Shown: piece by piece, positions 1 through 7,720 of the stretch
Numbering within the stretch: the first letter of the stretch is position 1
How the letters are laid out: each line of letters opens with the position of its first letter
From: an uncultured Odoribacter sp.
GTDB taxonomy: Bacteria; Bacteroidota; Bacteroidia; Bacteroidales; Marinifilaceae
DNA length: 12,021 nucleotides
Assembly: GCA_905193145.1 (NCBI GenBank)
Contig: CAJJNP010000096.1
Span: 1-12,021, forward strand
Direction: 5' to 3'
Translations under genes and position numbers: made by a program
The notes under the pieces: generated by a model
What the model saw: only the letters and a program-made list of their open reading frames with translations
The model's database searches: none
Told to the model about the DNA's origin: nothing

Positions 1-1765
1 TACAGATTATTTTGTAGATAGAAAAACAGAAGGCGACTCACTGCGATTTTTGAAAGATGAAAAACGAGCCGGGTATTTTAAACCCGGGAAATTACGTATG
101 CGTTTTGGATTGAAGATTAAAGGCGAAGATTTCTATAGAGAATTTTATCCATCAGCAATAGCATCTGTGAAAGGTCGGGAGTTTTATAACTTCACTTTAA
201 AGGTGCAAACGACTAACGGAGCTTTGTCCGGTTTTATTATTTCAACGGATTCGTCAACGATTGAAATCCCGGTGGATGTAGAGTTGCCGCCAATGTATTT
301 GCCTAAAAAGGCTCCTGTGGTGAATTTGACAGGGGATGGTGTTGAAAATGGTAAAGTGGAAACAAACGAAGGCATTCACAAAAAAGCAATGTTTACAGTG
401 AGTTCTATGGCCGGATTAACAAAATTGAAGTTGCAAACGACCTGTCCGTCTCTTGTTGAAAAAGGGTGGCCGGCAGAGGTCAACTTAATGGAATTGACGC
501 CGGAGCAAAAGACAGTGTTGGCTAAGCATGGTTTGGAATGGAGTGAGGAACTGAATACAAAAGATACAATAAAAAACATGGTGTGGGTGCGTTTTGACAA
601 TGTGGTGAAGTTAATGACAGCTCTTTCAGGAAGTCAGACCAATGCCAGTTTCAAGATTGTAGCGAATGACCGTTTGGGTCAGTTAACAGATAGTGTACTG
701 ACTGTGACTGTTAATCCTCCGATTTTCCGTTTTGTTACTCCTGCAAATGAAGGGAATGTATTTGCCCGTCGAGCAATTTATGATATAGAATATCAGTCAG
801 AGGTTCATAAACCTGTAATGGAAGTGTTGCAAGGTGCATCTTGGACTTCTTTGACAACAGAGCTAAAGGATAAGGGAAATAATCAGTATGAATGTTCTGG
901 TATCGGATTGACTCCTAATACTTCATGTCAAATACGCATTCGTTTGGGTGAGCATATTTTGTCGGTTGGTACATACACAACTGAAGAGGAATTGCAAGTG
1001 CCGAATGGAAATATGGAGGAATGGAGTGAAGAGATGGTGTGGAAAAGAGCACCGATGGGTGGTAGGGAAATATTTGCTTTTTATCCTTATAAATCAGGTG
1101 AGACAAATCCTTATTGGAATACTAGAAACAGAACAACGACCCAGCCTTTGGCTGATTATTCTTGGTATTATGGAGCTTATCCCGGAACTGTGCCAACAAG
1201 CAAGACTTCTTGGACTGCAGCGAAACATTTGAATGATTATGATAGTAAAACATTGCCTACAAATAGTCATGGTGGAACATCTGCGATGGAGATATCAACG
1301 GTTGGTTGGGGAAAAAATAATTGGGCTTCAGGGCAACCAAATACACAATACCGTACGGCAGGCTGTTTGTATATCGGTTCATATGATTTGGAAAATCATG
1401 TAGAACAATATGGACATCCATTTGCTGCAAGACCAATGGCTATAGAGTTTTATTATCGTTTTTATTCTTATAATGAAGAAACTACAAAAGTTTATGCAGA
1501 AGTAAAAGATGTTGAAGGTAACCTTATTGGTAAAGGTGAGTTGAAAATTACGAAATCTGTTGATAACTGGCAGTTAGGGCATTTCGATATTGTTTATACC
1601 ACTTTTAATAAAGCAGCAAGTTTATCTCTTGTGTTTTTATCAACAGATGCAGCAGAACCTTCAACTAAAGCTGTTAAAGGGAATGCCGGAGCTTTTGGAG
1701 GATATGGAGATTCTCGTCATATAGGTAGTATTTTGACAGTTGATGATATTTCCCTTGTATATTAA
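1..1765 (+). CDS. DUF4493-type surface protein with PCMD-like C-terminus (5' partial)
   Basis: The reading frame is open from base 2 to the stop at 1763-1765, so the gene starts upstream of the window; the TTG at 50 is not a real start because homology continues before it. Bases 2-300 match the end of the DUF4493 domain of the gene at 3154, sharing the string EKRAGYF and the ending 'V.gReFYnFtlkv'. An Ig-like domain follows (about 311-715; compare SFKIVANDRLGQLTDSVLTV with the equivalent strands downstream), then an Fn3-like module ending LTPNTSCQIRIRLG (about 720-995). The C-terminal domain (1001-1762) begins NGNMEEW and carries LYIG, RPMAIEFYYRF, IGKGELKI and a terminal VDDISLVY. These motifs fall in the same order as in the PCMD domains of the genes at 3154 and 6032, so I read it as a divergent PCMD-like jelly roll. 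A lipoprotein signal is expected but lies outside the window. Surface location is inferred from family and neighbours; the ligand is unknown. Confidence 0.8.
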   Translation, partial: TDYFVDRKTEGDSLRFLKDEKRAGYFKPGKLRMRFGLKIKGEDFYREFYPSAIASVKGREFYNFTLKVQTTNGALSGFIISTDSSTIEIPVDVELPPMYLPKKAPVVNLTGDGVENGKVETNEGIHKKAMFTVSSMAGLTKLKLQTTCPSLVEKGWPAEVNLMELTPEQKTVLAKHGLEWSEELNTKDTIKNMVWVRFDNVVKLMTALSGSQTNASFKIVANDRLGQLTDSVLTVTVNPPIFRFVTPANEGNVFARRAIYDIEYQSEVHKPVMEVLQGASWTSLTTELKDKGNNQYECSGIGLTPNTSCQIRIRLGEHILSVGTYTTEEELQVPNGNMEEWSEEMVWKRAPMGGREIFAFYPYKSGETNPYWNTRNRTTTQPLADYSWYYGAYPGTVPTSKTSWTAAKHLNDYDSKTLPTNSHGGTSAMEISTVGWGKNNWASGQPNTQYRTAGCLYIGSYDLENHVEQYGHPFAARPMAIEFYYRFYSYNEETTKVYAEVKDVEGNLIGKGELKITKSVDNWQLGHFDIVYTTFNKAASLSLVFLSTDAAEPSTKAVKGNAGAFGGYGDSRHIGSILTVDDISLVY

Positions 1766-1800
1766 ATTAATTTACGAATAATAATAAAACACATATAACC

Positions 1801-3138
1801 ATGAAAAAAGTATTGAACTTTGGTAGTTTACTGTTGATGTTGACATTGTTGCTAAGTGCATGTGGGAAAGACCCCAAGCTCGAAGTTGAGTTTAGTGAAG
1901 CTGAGATGGGACGTTTTTCTGTAACACTAGGTACTATCGGTGATTTTGAAATTATATCTAAAGCAGAAGGAGCATCTGTTGATGTAACGAATTTTGTTGT
2001 AAGAATTTATGGAACGACTTTGAAAAATACGGCATACGATCAAACATGGAACAAATATTCTGAAATGCCTTCCGTTGTTTCTATTCCTGCCGGTTCCTAT
2101 ACAATCGAAGCTTATAATGGAACTCAAACATCCGGCTTTGAAACCCCTTATTACTATGGTAGCAGAGAATTTTCGTTAGGGATTCAAGAATATGCCGAAG
2201 CGCAGGTGACTTGCCAGTTGGCTTGCGTAAAGTTGTCAGTTGAGTTTACGGATTTATTTACCTCTAATGTATCTAATCCGTCGTGCTTGGTGCATAGTAC
2301 AGATGGTGTATCTTTGGAATTTGATATGACAAACCATACAAAAATCGGTTACATTGCAGCTCCTACTGATGGACGTTTGGCGGTAACGATTCGGGGACAA
2401 TATGTAGAAGGAGGAGGAGAGGTTGATAAAACATTTTTTATTCCTGATGTTGTAGCAAAACAATGGCATAAAATCAAATTGAGTGTGAATACAGAAGCTG
2501 GCTTGAATAATACAGGAGGTATGATTCAGTTGGATCATACAGTAAGTCAAAAAGACCAGACTATTTTAGTTCCAGGCTCCGGAGATGTTATTGGCAATAA
2601 TGGAGATACCGGAAGCTGGGAGGATAAGCCTGGTGAAGGGGAACAGGGCGGAGGTCAGGAAGGAGAAGCTAAATTACCTGTTATTACAGGAAAAAATTTA
2701 AATGGCAAACCTTTTGATATTACCCAGCCTATCGTTTTATCAGAGGCGGGTAAAGCTAATGTGACATTGGAGATAAATCTAGAAGCAGCCAATGGTGGTA
2801 TTCAGGATTTGTTGTTGTCGATGAGTTCTACAGATGAAGAAATGAATTCTATGTTTGTGGGTGCAATGGGTGCTACAGAATCTAGTCCTTGGAATTTGTG
2901 CGATTTGTCATCTATGAATGAGGATGCTCAAACTACTGTACAGGAATTAGGTATCGTTGATCCGGCGCAGCCAATTCGTGGGAAAACGACTCATCTGTTT
3001 TCTATAGGAGGATTCATGAATATGGTGACAGCTCCTGCCGGTGACATTGAGTATTTTGACCATTCATTTAAAATTACAATTGTTGATGTCAACGGTGGTA
3101 GAACGACACAAACTTTGCTTGTGCGTGTAACAAAATAA
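1801..3138 (+). CDS. DUF4493-type lipoprotein lacking a PCMD domain
   Basis: This is a 445-aa predicted lipoprotein. It has two N-terminal lysines, a leucine-rich core and lipobox LLSAC, with lipidation at Cys21. Residues about 37-240 form a DUF4493-like beta-rich domain. The marker pattern 'IPAGSYTIEAYNG', then a PYYYG turn, then 'TCQLACVKLSVEF' is shared with the gene at 3154. Residues 258-291 are a Gly/Glu/Asp-rich linker, likely disordered. Residues 293-445 are an Ig-like domain homologous to the middle domains of both flanking paralogues, ending in the strand TTQTLLVRVTK. Unlike those paralogues, the protein stops there and has no Fn3 or PCMD module. The stop is clean and there is no sign of a decayed tail before the next start. 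It begins 35 bases after the previous stop with an AT-rich leader and no Shine-Dalgarno, and ends 15 bases before the next gene. Family assignment is by recognised pattern; function is unknown. Confidence 0.85.
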   Translation: MKKVLNFGSLLLMLTLLLSACGKDPKLEVEFSEAEMGRFSVTLGTIGDFEIISKAEGASVDVTNFVVRIYGTTLKNTAYDQTWNKYSEMPSVVSIPAGSYTIEAYNGTQTSGFETPYYYGSREFSLGIQEYAEAQVTCQLACVKLSVEFTDLFTSNVSNPSCLVHSTDGVSLEFDMTNHTKIGYIAAPTDGRLAVTIRGQYVEGGGEVDKTFFIPDVVAKQWHKIKLSVNTEAGLNNTGGMIQLDHTVSQKDQTILVPGSGDVIGNNGDTGSWEDKPGEGEQGGGQEGEAKLPVITGKNLNGKPFDITQPIVLSEAGKANVTLEINLEAANGGIQDLLLSMSSTDEEMNSMFVGAMGATESSPWNLCDLSSMNEDAQTTVQELGIVDPAQPIRGKTTHLFSIGGFMNMVTAPAGDIEYFDHSFKITIVDVNGGRTTQTLLVRVTK

Positions 3139-3145
3139 GAGGAGG
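3139..3145 (+). promoter_or_regulatory. Strong Shine-Dalgarno GAGGAGG before the 703-aa lipoprotein
   Basis: GAGGAGG begins directly after the previous stop codon and lies 8 bases before the ATG at 3154. It fixes that start. It is unusual here, because the other genes in the window have AT-rich leaders with at most a weak purine stretch (AAGGA at 5274-5278, before the barrel gene). Confidence 0.6.
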
Positions 3146-3153
3146 TTGTATAG

Positions 3154-5265
3154 ATGAAAAGATGTATATTTATTTTGTGTATTAGTCTTCTCATTTTAGG
3201 ATGCCAGCGAGAAGAGAAACTGCCGGATGTCGGTGGTAGAGGTTGGCTTTCTGTGGAGTTTTTGATCGATAAAACGGTACAAACAAAAGCAGAGCAACCT
3301 ATATACAGTCTTGATATTTGCAAATTGGATGGTAGTGTAGTTAGCAGTTATCCTGATTGTTCTGTTCTTACAGAACGAATTCTGTTAAAAGCGGGAGATT
3401 ACAAATTGGTAGCACATAATGGTAAAGATACTTCTGCTGCTTTTGAAATGCCTTATTATCGGGCCGAACAAGATGTAAAAATCGAGCCTGGAGTTTCTAA
3501 AAGTATATCAATGATATGTACGCAGGCTAATGTGAAAGTTTCTACTGAGTTCTCTAAAGCGATTGAAGATAATTTCCCAATTTATTCGCTTTTAGTGACA
3601 AATGAAATTGATACATTGGTTTTTGAAAAAGGTGAGAAGCGGGCTGGATATTTCAATATAAATGAAGGAGTGTTGAGGTGGGAATTGACATTGAATAATG
3701 GACAGGAAGAATTTAAGGTTTCAAAAACAATAGTTGATGTAAAAGCTCGACAGTATTATAAATTCAATTTTGATATCAAGGCAGATGGTAATGTAGAAGA
3801 TGGAGCTTTTGTACCTAGTATAAAAGTTGATACTACTACGAATATTGTTATAAGTGATTATGACATTATATTGAAAGACCCAATTTTGAAACCGACAATT
3901 AAGCGCGAAGACGGTTTACCAATGAAGGATCCGGTTCTTGTGTTAAATGATACACGTGGTGCCAATGTAAAGGTGAATGTTGTTTCGGGAGCGCAAATTC
4001 AGGAATTGAATTTACGGCATCAGAGTGATAAAATTGTGGAAATGGGAATCCCTAAAACAGTGGCCTTTACACGCTTGAATCCTGAATTGACGGCAGCAAT
4101 TAATAATGCTGGAATTGTGTGGGGTAATTCTCCGATTTTGAATGCCCAAAGTGTTGCTTTTGATTTTAGTGCTTTAGCTAATAAATTGCCTTTGGGTGAT
4201 TATGAGTTTTATTTTCAGGTTTATGATGCTAGTAATCGTTTGTTAGAAGATACGTTGAGAATTAATGTTATACCTGATATTGACCATATTGCAGATGAGG
4301 TGAATATTATGGACGTGTGGGCTAAGTTTGCAACGATTCGTGGACGCTGGTATACTATTGAGCAACCGACTGACTTTGCTTTGGAATACAGTACTGATCA
4401 AACACAATGGACACCAGTGTCTAATCCGCATGTTGACGTAGCCAATAAAACTATTATCGGAAGTTTAACGAATTTGCAACCCAATACAACCTATTATTTC
4501 CGCACAACCGGAGGTGGCAAGGGGGCATCGACGACTATTCGTTCGTTTACGACTGAAAGAGCAGACCAGTTGCCTTGGATGAATTTTGATGCATGGTATA
4601 TGGATGGGAAAGCCCCGATGGTTGGAGTGTCTGGAGAGCCGATTGTTTGGGATTCTGGTAATAAAGGTGGTGCATCGTTTGGCTATATTCCCACGACAGA
4701 AGAAACTGGTGTTGTTGTGAGAGGATCTGCTGCGAAGTTAGCTTCTGTAAATGCTGTTGTCAAGTTTGCTGCCGGTAATCTTTATACAGGTAAGTTTGTG
4801 GAGTTAAGTGGTACAAATGTGTTGCTTGATTTTGGAGTCGCGTATACTTGTCGACCGACAACTTTGAGCGGTTATTATAAATATCAGCCAGGTAAAATTG
4901 ATAAAATTAAAGAACCATATAATCACTTAAAGGGTCAAACAGACAGTTGTCATATCTACATAGCATTGACCGATTGGGATGTTCCTTTTAGGGCTGATTC
5001 CAAGAATTTGACTTATGTTGATTTGAAGGATCCTGCAATAATTGCATTAGGCGAATTGAAGACAGATAAAGCAACCAATGGTTCAGAAGCTAACGGTTAT
5101 GAGAAGTTTACGATTAAACTAAATTATCGAGATAAAACACGTAAACCGAAACATATATTGATTGTTGCTACTGCAAGTAAATACGGAGATTATTTTACAG
5201 GCAGTACTAAGAGTGTGTTGTGGATAGACGAATTTGAGTTGGGATTTGATTCACTTGTAGAATAA
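3154..5265 (+). CDS. DUF4493 / Ig-like / Fn3 / PCMD surface lipoprotein
   Basis: This is a 703-aa predicted lipoprotein with lipobox LILGC and lipidation at Cys17. The acidic QREE after the cysteine is compatible with the Bacteroidota surface-export signal. Residues about 30-240 are a DUF4493 domain (GWLSVEF start, 'LKAGDYKLVAHNG', 'ANVKVSTEF', 'KRAGYF', 'V.ARQYYKFNF'). Residues 243-375 are an Ig-like domain. Residues about 380-468 are an Fn3-like module (VWAKFATIRG at the start, then LTNLQPNTTYYFRT). Residues 475-700 are a PCMD domain, named in Pfam as a putative carbohydrate metabolism domain. It shows the markers NFDAW, WDSGNKGGASFG, GSAAKL, AAGNLYTGKF, RPTTLSGYYKY and a terminal DEFELGFD. 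The start is set by a strong Shine-Dalgarno. The last 310 residues closely match the gene at 6032, while the N-terminus matches the genes at 1 and 1801, making it the architectural bridge of the operon. A glycan-related role is suggested only by the domain name. Confidence 0.88.
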   Translation: MKRCIFILCISLLILGCQREEKLPDVGGRGWLSVEFLIDKTVQTKAEQPIYSLDICKLDGSVVSSYPDCSVLTERILLKAGDYKLVAHNGKDTSAAFEMPYYRAEQDVKIEPGVSKSISMICTQANVKVSTEFSKAIEDNFPIYSLLVTNEIDTLVFEKGEKRAGYFNINEGVLRWELTLNNGQEEFKVSKTIVDVKARQYYKFNFDIKADGNVEDGAFVPSIKVDTTTNIVISDYDIILKDPILKPTIKREDGLPMKDPVLVLNDTRGANVKVNVVSGAQIQELNLRHQSDKIVEMGIPKTVAFTRLNPELTAAINNAGIVWGNSPILNAQSVAFDFSALANKLPLGDYEFYFQVYDASNRLLEDTLRINVIPDIDHIADEVNIMDVWAKFATIRGRWYTIEQPTDFALEYSTDQTQWTPVSNPHVDVANKTIIGSLTNLQPNTTYYFRTTGGGKGASTTIRSFTTERADQLPWMNFDAWYMDGKAPMVGVSGEPIVWDSGNKGGASFGYIPTTEETGVVVRGSAAKLASVNAVVKFAAGNLYTGKFVELSGTNVLLDFGVAYTCRPTTLSGYYKYQPGKIDKIKEPYNHLKGQTDSCHIYIALTDWDVPFRADSKNLTYVDLKDPAIIALGELKTDKATNGSEANGYEKFTIKLNYRDKTRKPKHILIVATASKYGDYFTGSTKSVLWIDEFELGFDSLVE

Positions 5266-5290
5266 AAATTTATAAGGATAGCAAATCTAT

Positions 5291-6028
5291 ATGAAGTGGT
5301 TAGTTTTTGCTCTGATCTTTGTCTTCGGAGTGGGATTGGGAGAGAGTTTTGGAAAAAAGAAGCGTATAGACCGTGGTATTGTTAAACATACTTTTGTCCC
5401 CAAAGGCCAGTGGTTTTTTGGGGGCACTTGCTCCTATGCTGAGATGGCTCAGGAAAACTTCAAGTTTTTGGTGCTGAAGAATTGGAAAGGAGAAGGTTAT
5501 CAATTAGCCATCAAGCCTTTTTTTGGCTATATGGTGAAGGATGATTTAGGTGTTGGAGCGACTTTTGCATACGAACGTTCGTTATTTAAAGTTGATAATT
5601 TAAATTTGAATCTGAATGAGGATTTAAGCTTTCAGATATCGGATTATTATATTTTGGAGCATGTATATTCCGGTTCCGCTTTTATGCGCTTGTTTATGAA
5701 TATTGAAGATAGTAAACGATTCGGTTTGTTTAATGACGTAAAACTGATGTTAGGTGGTGGACAAGGAAAGTATGTGAATGGTAAGGGAGATGTTTTGGAG
5801 GGTACTTATCAGACTATTTTTAAATGTGGCTTGTTGTATTCTCCTGGTATTGCTGTTTTTATCAATGATTATGCTGCTGTAGAAGCTTCTGTTGGTATTT
5901 TGGGTATCCAAATGAAAAAAGTGAATCAGAAAACCAATAAGGTGCATACCGGTTCTTTTAGAACTAGTTCTGCAAACTTTAAGATTGATTTGTTTTCTAT
6001 CGGTTTAGGTTTTTCTATTTATTTGTAG
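5291..6028 (+). CDS. Small outer-membrane beta-barrel protein
   Basis: This is a 245-aa protein with a hydrophobic signal peptide (about residues 1-20, cleavage probably near GESFG) and no lipobox cysteine. The mature part has alternating hydrophobic/polar strands typical of small barrels: WFFGGTCSY, FFGYMVKDDLGVGATFAYERS, SAFMRLFM, RFGLFNDVKLMLGGG, AAVEASVGILG, and a last strand FSIGLGFSIYL. That last strand has the alternating aromatic/aliphatic pattern used for outer-membrane insertion. This conserved small-barrel type recurs in Bacteroidales, and I recall it near DUF4493/PCMD genes, though I cannot confirm that without a search. It lies 25 bases after the 703-aa lipoprotein and 3 bases before the next gene, so it is very probably cotranscribed and translationally coupled. 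It may anchor or help display the lipoproteins; that is inference. About eight strands would fit the length. Confidence 0.82.
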   Translation: MKWLVFALIFVFGVGLGESFGKKKRIDRGIVKHTFVPKGQWFFGGTCSYAEMAQENFKFLVLKNWKGEGYQLAIKPFFGYMVKDDLGVGATFAYERSLFKVDNLNLNLNEDLSFQISDYYILEHVYSGSAFMRLFMNIEDSKRFGLFNDVKLMLGGGQGKYVNGKGDVLEGTYQTIFKCGLLYSPGIAVFINDYAAVEASVGILGIQMKKVNQKTNKVHTGSFRTSSANFKIDLFSIGLGFSIYL

Positions 6029-6031
6029 CCT

Positions 6032-7600
6032 ATGAGATTTTTTTTGATGTTATGTTTGGTGGCGTTATTGGGGGGCTGTATTAAGAATGATATCCCTATG
6101 CCTGTGATTTATGGTAATGTGCAGAAAATTGAATTTAATGGACAGGAGAAGTGTGTGATAAATACCAAGACGCGCTCTATTGAGTTGACATTGAGTGATA
6201 CTGTTGATATTCAAAATGTACGTTTGGTTGCATTGGAATTATCTGCCGATCCAGCAAGGGAACAAGAGGTGGTTGTGAAGGCAACTGCGTCACTGATGGT
6301 TGATTCTTTGTTTGATTTGTCTGGGCCTTATAAATTTGTCGTTAATACTTATCAGGAATATGAATGGACAATTGTGGCGAATCAACCTATTGAGCGTTAT
6401 TTTAATGTTGAAAATCAGATAGGGGAGGCGGTGATCAATGTGGAGGAAAAAATGGTGCGTGTGGTTGTCGGTAAAGACCAAGATCTTACAAATATTAAAG
6501 TAGAAGATGTGAAATTAGGCTCCTCTTTGGCCAATTATGATCCGGAACCTACGGATTTGACAAATTTTCAAAAGCAGCAGGCAATTTATGTAACAACTTT
6601 TGGAAGGATAGAGCGGTGGTTGGTGTCTGTGTTTAAAGATACAGGAGAGGAAAGTGGAGATATAACAGGGGGTGTGAATGCCTGGGCTAAGTTTGCTTAT
6701 CTTACCGGTAATATTCCTTCTGGGAGTACTGGTCAGCCTTATTTTGAGTATAGACAAGCACGTAAAACAAATTGGACGAAACTTGAGGCAGATGTTGTCG
6801 GAAAAACTTTTTCAGCAAAAGTGACCGGATTAAAGCCTAAAACCGATTATGTGTTTCGGGCTGTTGTAGGAGATCAGATTGGTTCTGAGGTTGCCTTTAC
6901 TACAGAGGTGGCTGAACAGGTGGCTTACAGCAACTTTGACAAGTGGTTTATGGATGGAAAAGCGTGGTATACAGGAGAAGCGGGAATAGAAACGTGGGAT
7001 ACCGGAAACAAAGGAGGTGCCAGTTTCGGTTTTAACCCGACTACTGAAGAGTCGGAAGAAACCATAAAAGGTTCTGCTGCGCGTTTACAATCCTGCTGGG
7101 CTGCGGTAAAATTTGCAGCTGGAAGTTTGTATACGGGGAAGTTTGCTGGATTAGATGGTTTTAATGCAATGCTTGATTTTGGAATACCTTATCAAGGACG
7201 TCCGACGACGTTGACTGGTTATTATAAATATATACCCGGAGTTGTCAATCGTTTGCCTAAAAATGATGATCGTTTCAATTATTTAAAGGGGGAAATGGAC
7301 AGTTGCCATATTTATGTGGCATTGTGTGATTGGACAGAAGCATTTCATGCCAATACCAAGACAGAAACTCTTTTGGACTGCAGTGAGAATAATAAATCCA
7401 TTATCGCTTATGGGGAGCTGAAGACCTCTCAAGCGATGACTCAATATGAGAAATTTTCAATTGACATAAAGTATCGGGATCTTACCAAAAAGCCAACTTA
7501 TATTGTTATTGTTGCAACGTCCAGCAAATATGGAGATTATTTTGCCGGTAGTGATACAAGTCTCTTGTTGTTAGATGAATTTGAGCTAGGATTTGATTAA
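6032..7600 (+). CDS. PCMD-domain lipoprotein with duplicated N-terminal domain
   Basis: This is a 522-aa predicted lipoprotein with a short hydrophobic signal, lipobox LLGGC and lipidation at Cys16. Residues about 25-118 and 119-203 look like two copies of one beta-rich domain. 'CVINTKTRSIELTL..TVDIQNVRLVALEL' aligns with 'AVINVEEKMVRVVV..DQDLTNIKVEDVKL', and each copy ends in a YxVxT...W.V pattern. Residues about 217-297 are an Fn3-like module (AWAKFAYLTG, LKPKTDYVFRAVVG). Residues 299-522 are a PCMD domain (NFDKW, WDTGNKGGASFG, GSAARL, AAGSLYTGKF, RPTTLTGYYKY, DEFELGFD). The Fn3 and PCMD parts are close paralogues of the gene at 3154; the N-terminal part is unrelated to DUF4493. The start ATG is 3 bases after the barrel stop. 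Eight consecutive T residues (6038-6045) sit in codons 3-5, followed by a second in-frame ATG at 6047. It is the last gene of the operon. Substrate unknown. Confidence 0.87.
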   Translation: MRFFLMLCLVALLGGCIKNDIPMPVIYGNVQKIEFNGQEKCVINTKTRSIELTLSDTVDIQNVRLVALELSADPAREQEVVVKATASLMVDSLFDLSGPYKFVVNTYQEYEWTIVANQPIERYFNVENQIGEAVINVEEKMVRVVVGKDQDLTNIKVEDVKLGSSLANYDPEPTDLTNFQKQQAIYVTTFGRIERWLVSVFKDTGEESGDITGGVNAWAKFAYLTGNIPSGSTGQPYFEYRQARKTNWTKLEADVVGKTFSAKVTGLKPKTDYVFRAVVGDQIGSEVAFTTEVAEQVAYSNFDKWFMDGKAWYTGEAGIETWDTGNKGGASFGFNPTTEESEETIKGSAARLQSCWAAVKFAAGSLYTGKFAGLDGFNAMLDFGIPYQGRPTTLTGYYKYIPGVVNRLPKNDDRFNYLKGEMDSCHIYVALCDWTEAFHANTKTETLLDCSENNKSIIAYGELKTSQAMTQYEKFSIDIKYRDLTKKPTYIVIVATSSKYGDYFAGSDTSLLLLDEFELGFD

Positions 7601-7689
7601 ACAGGCTCTTTTTAAAGTTATGCTAATACTCTTTGTGAGTTATTGGCGTATAATTCATAGCCCTGGAGAAGAAAAAAGGTTGTAAATAC

Positions 7690-7720
7690 TTTTTTTATAC
7701 CTCTAAAAGGGCTAAATTTG
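7690..7720 (+). promoter_or_regulatory. Candidate sigma-ABfr-type promoter for mutAB
   Basis: TAAATTTG at 7713-7720, followed by T, matches the Bacteroidales -7 consensus TAnnTTTGY exactly. The expected -33 position, 19 bases upstream, is a T-run (7690-7693) rather than a clean TTTG, so that half is weak. Transcription would start near 7727 and give a leader of about 35 AT-rich bases. No cobalamin riboswitch fits in the gap. Confidence 0.5.

Noticed and set aside
50..52. TTG as the start codon of the first gene
   Set aside because: The frame is open to the window edge and homology to the paralogue's DUF4493 domain extends upstream, so the gene is simply cut.
69..87. Inverted repeat CCGGGT...ACCCGG
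   Set aside because: It lies inside coding sequence (Ala-Gly-Tyr-Phe-Lys-Pro-Gly), has no T-tract, and is absent at the homologous site in the paralogue; most likely chance.
948..1232. 94-aa plus-strand open frame inside the first gene
   Set aside because: It is an out-of-frame shadow of a well-supported reading frame, with no leader and no domain.
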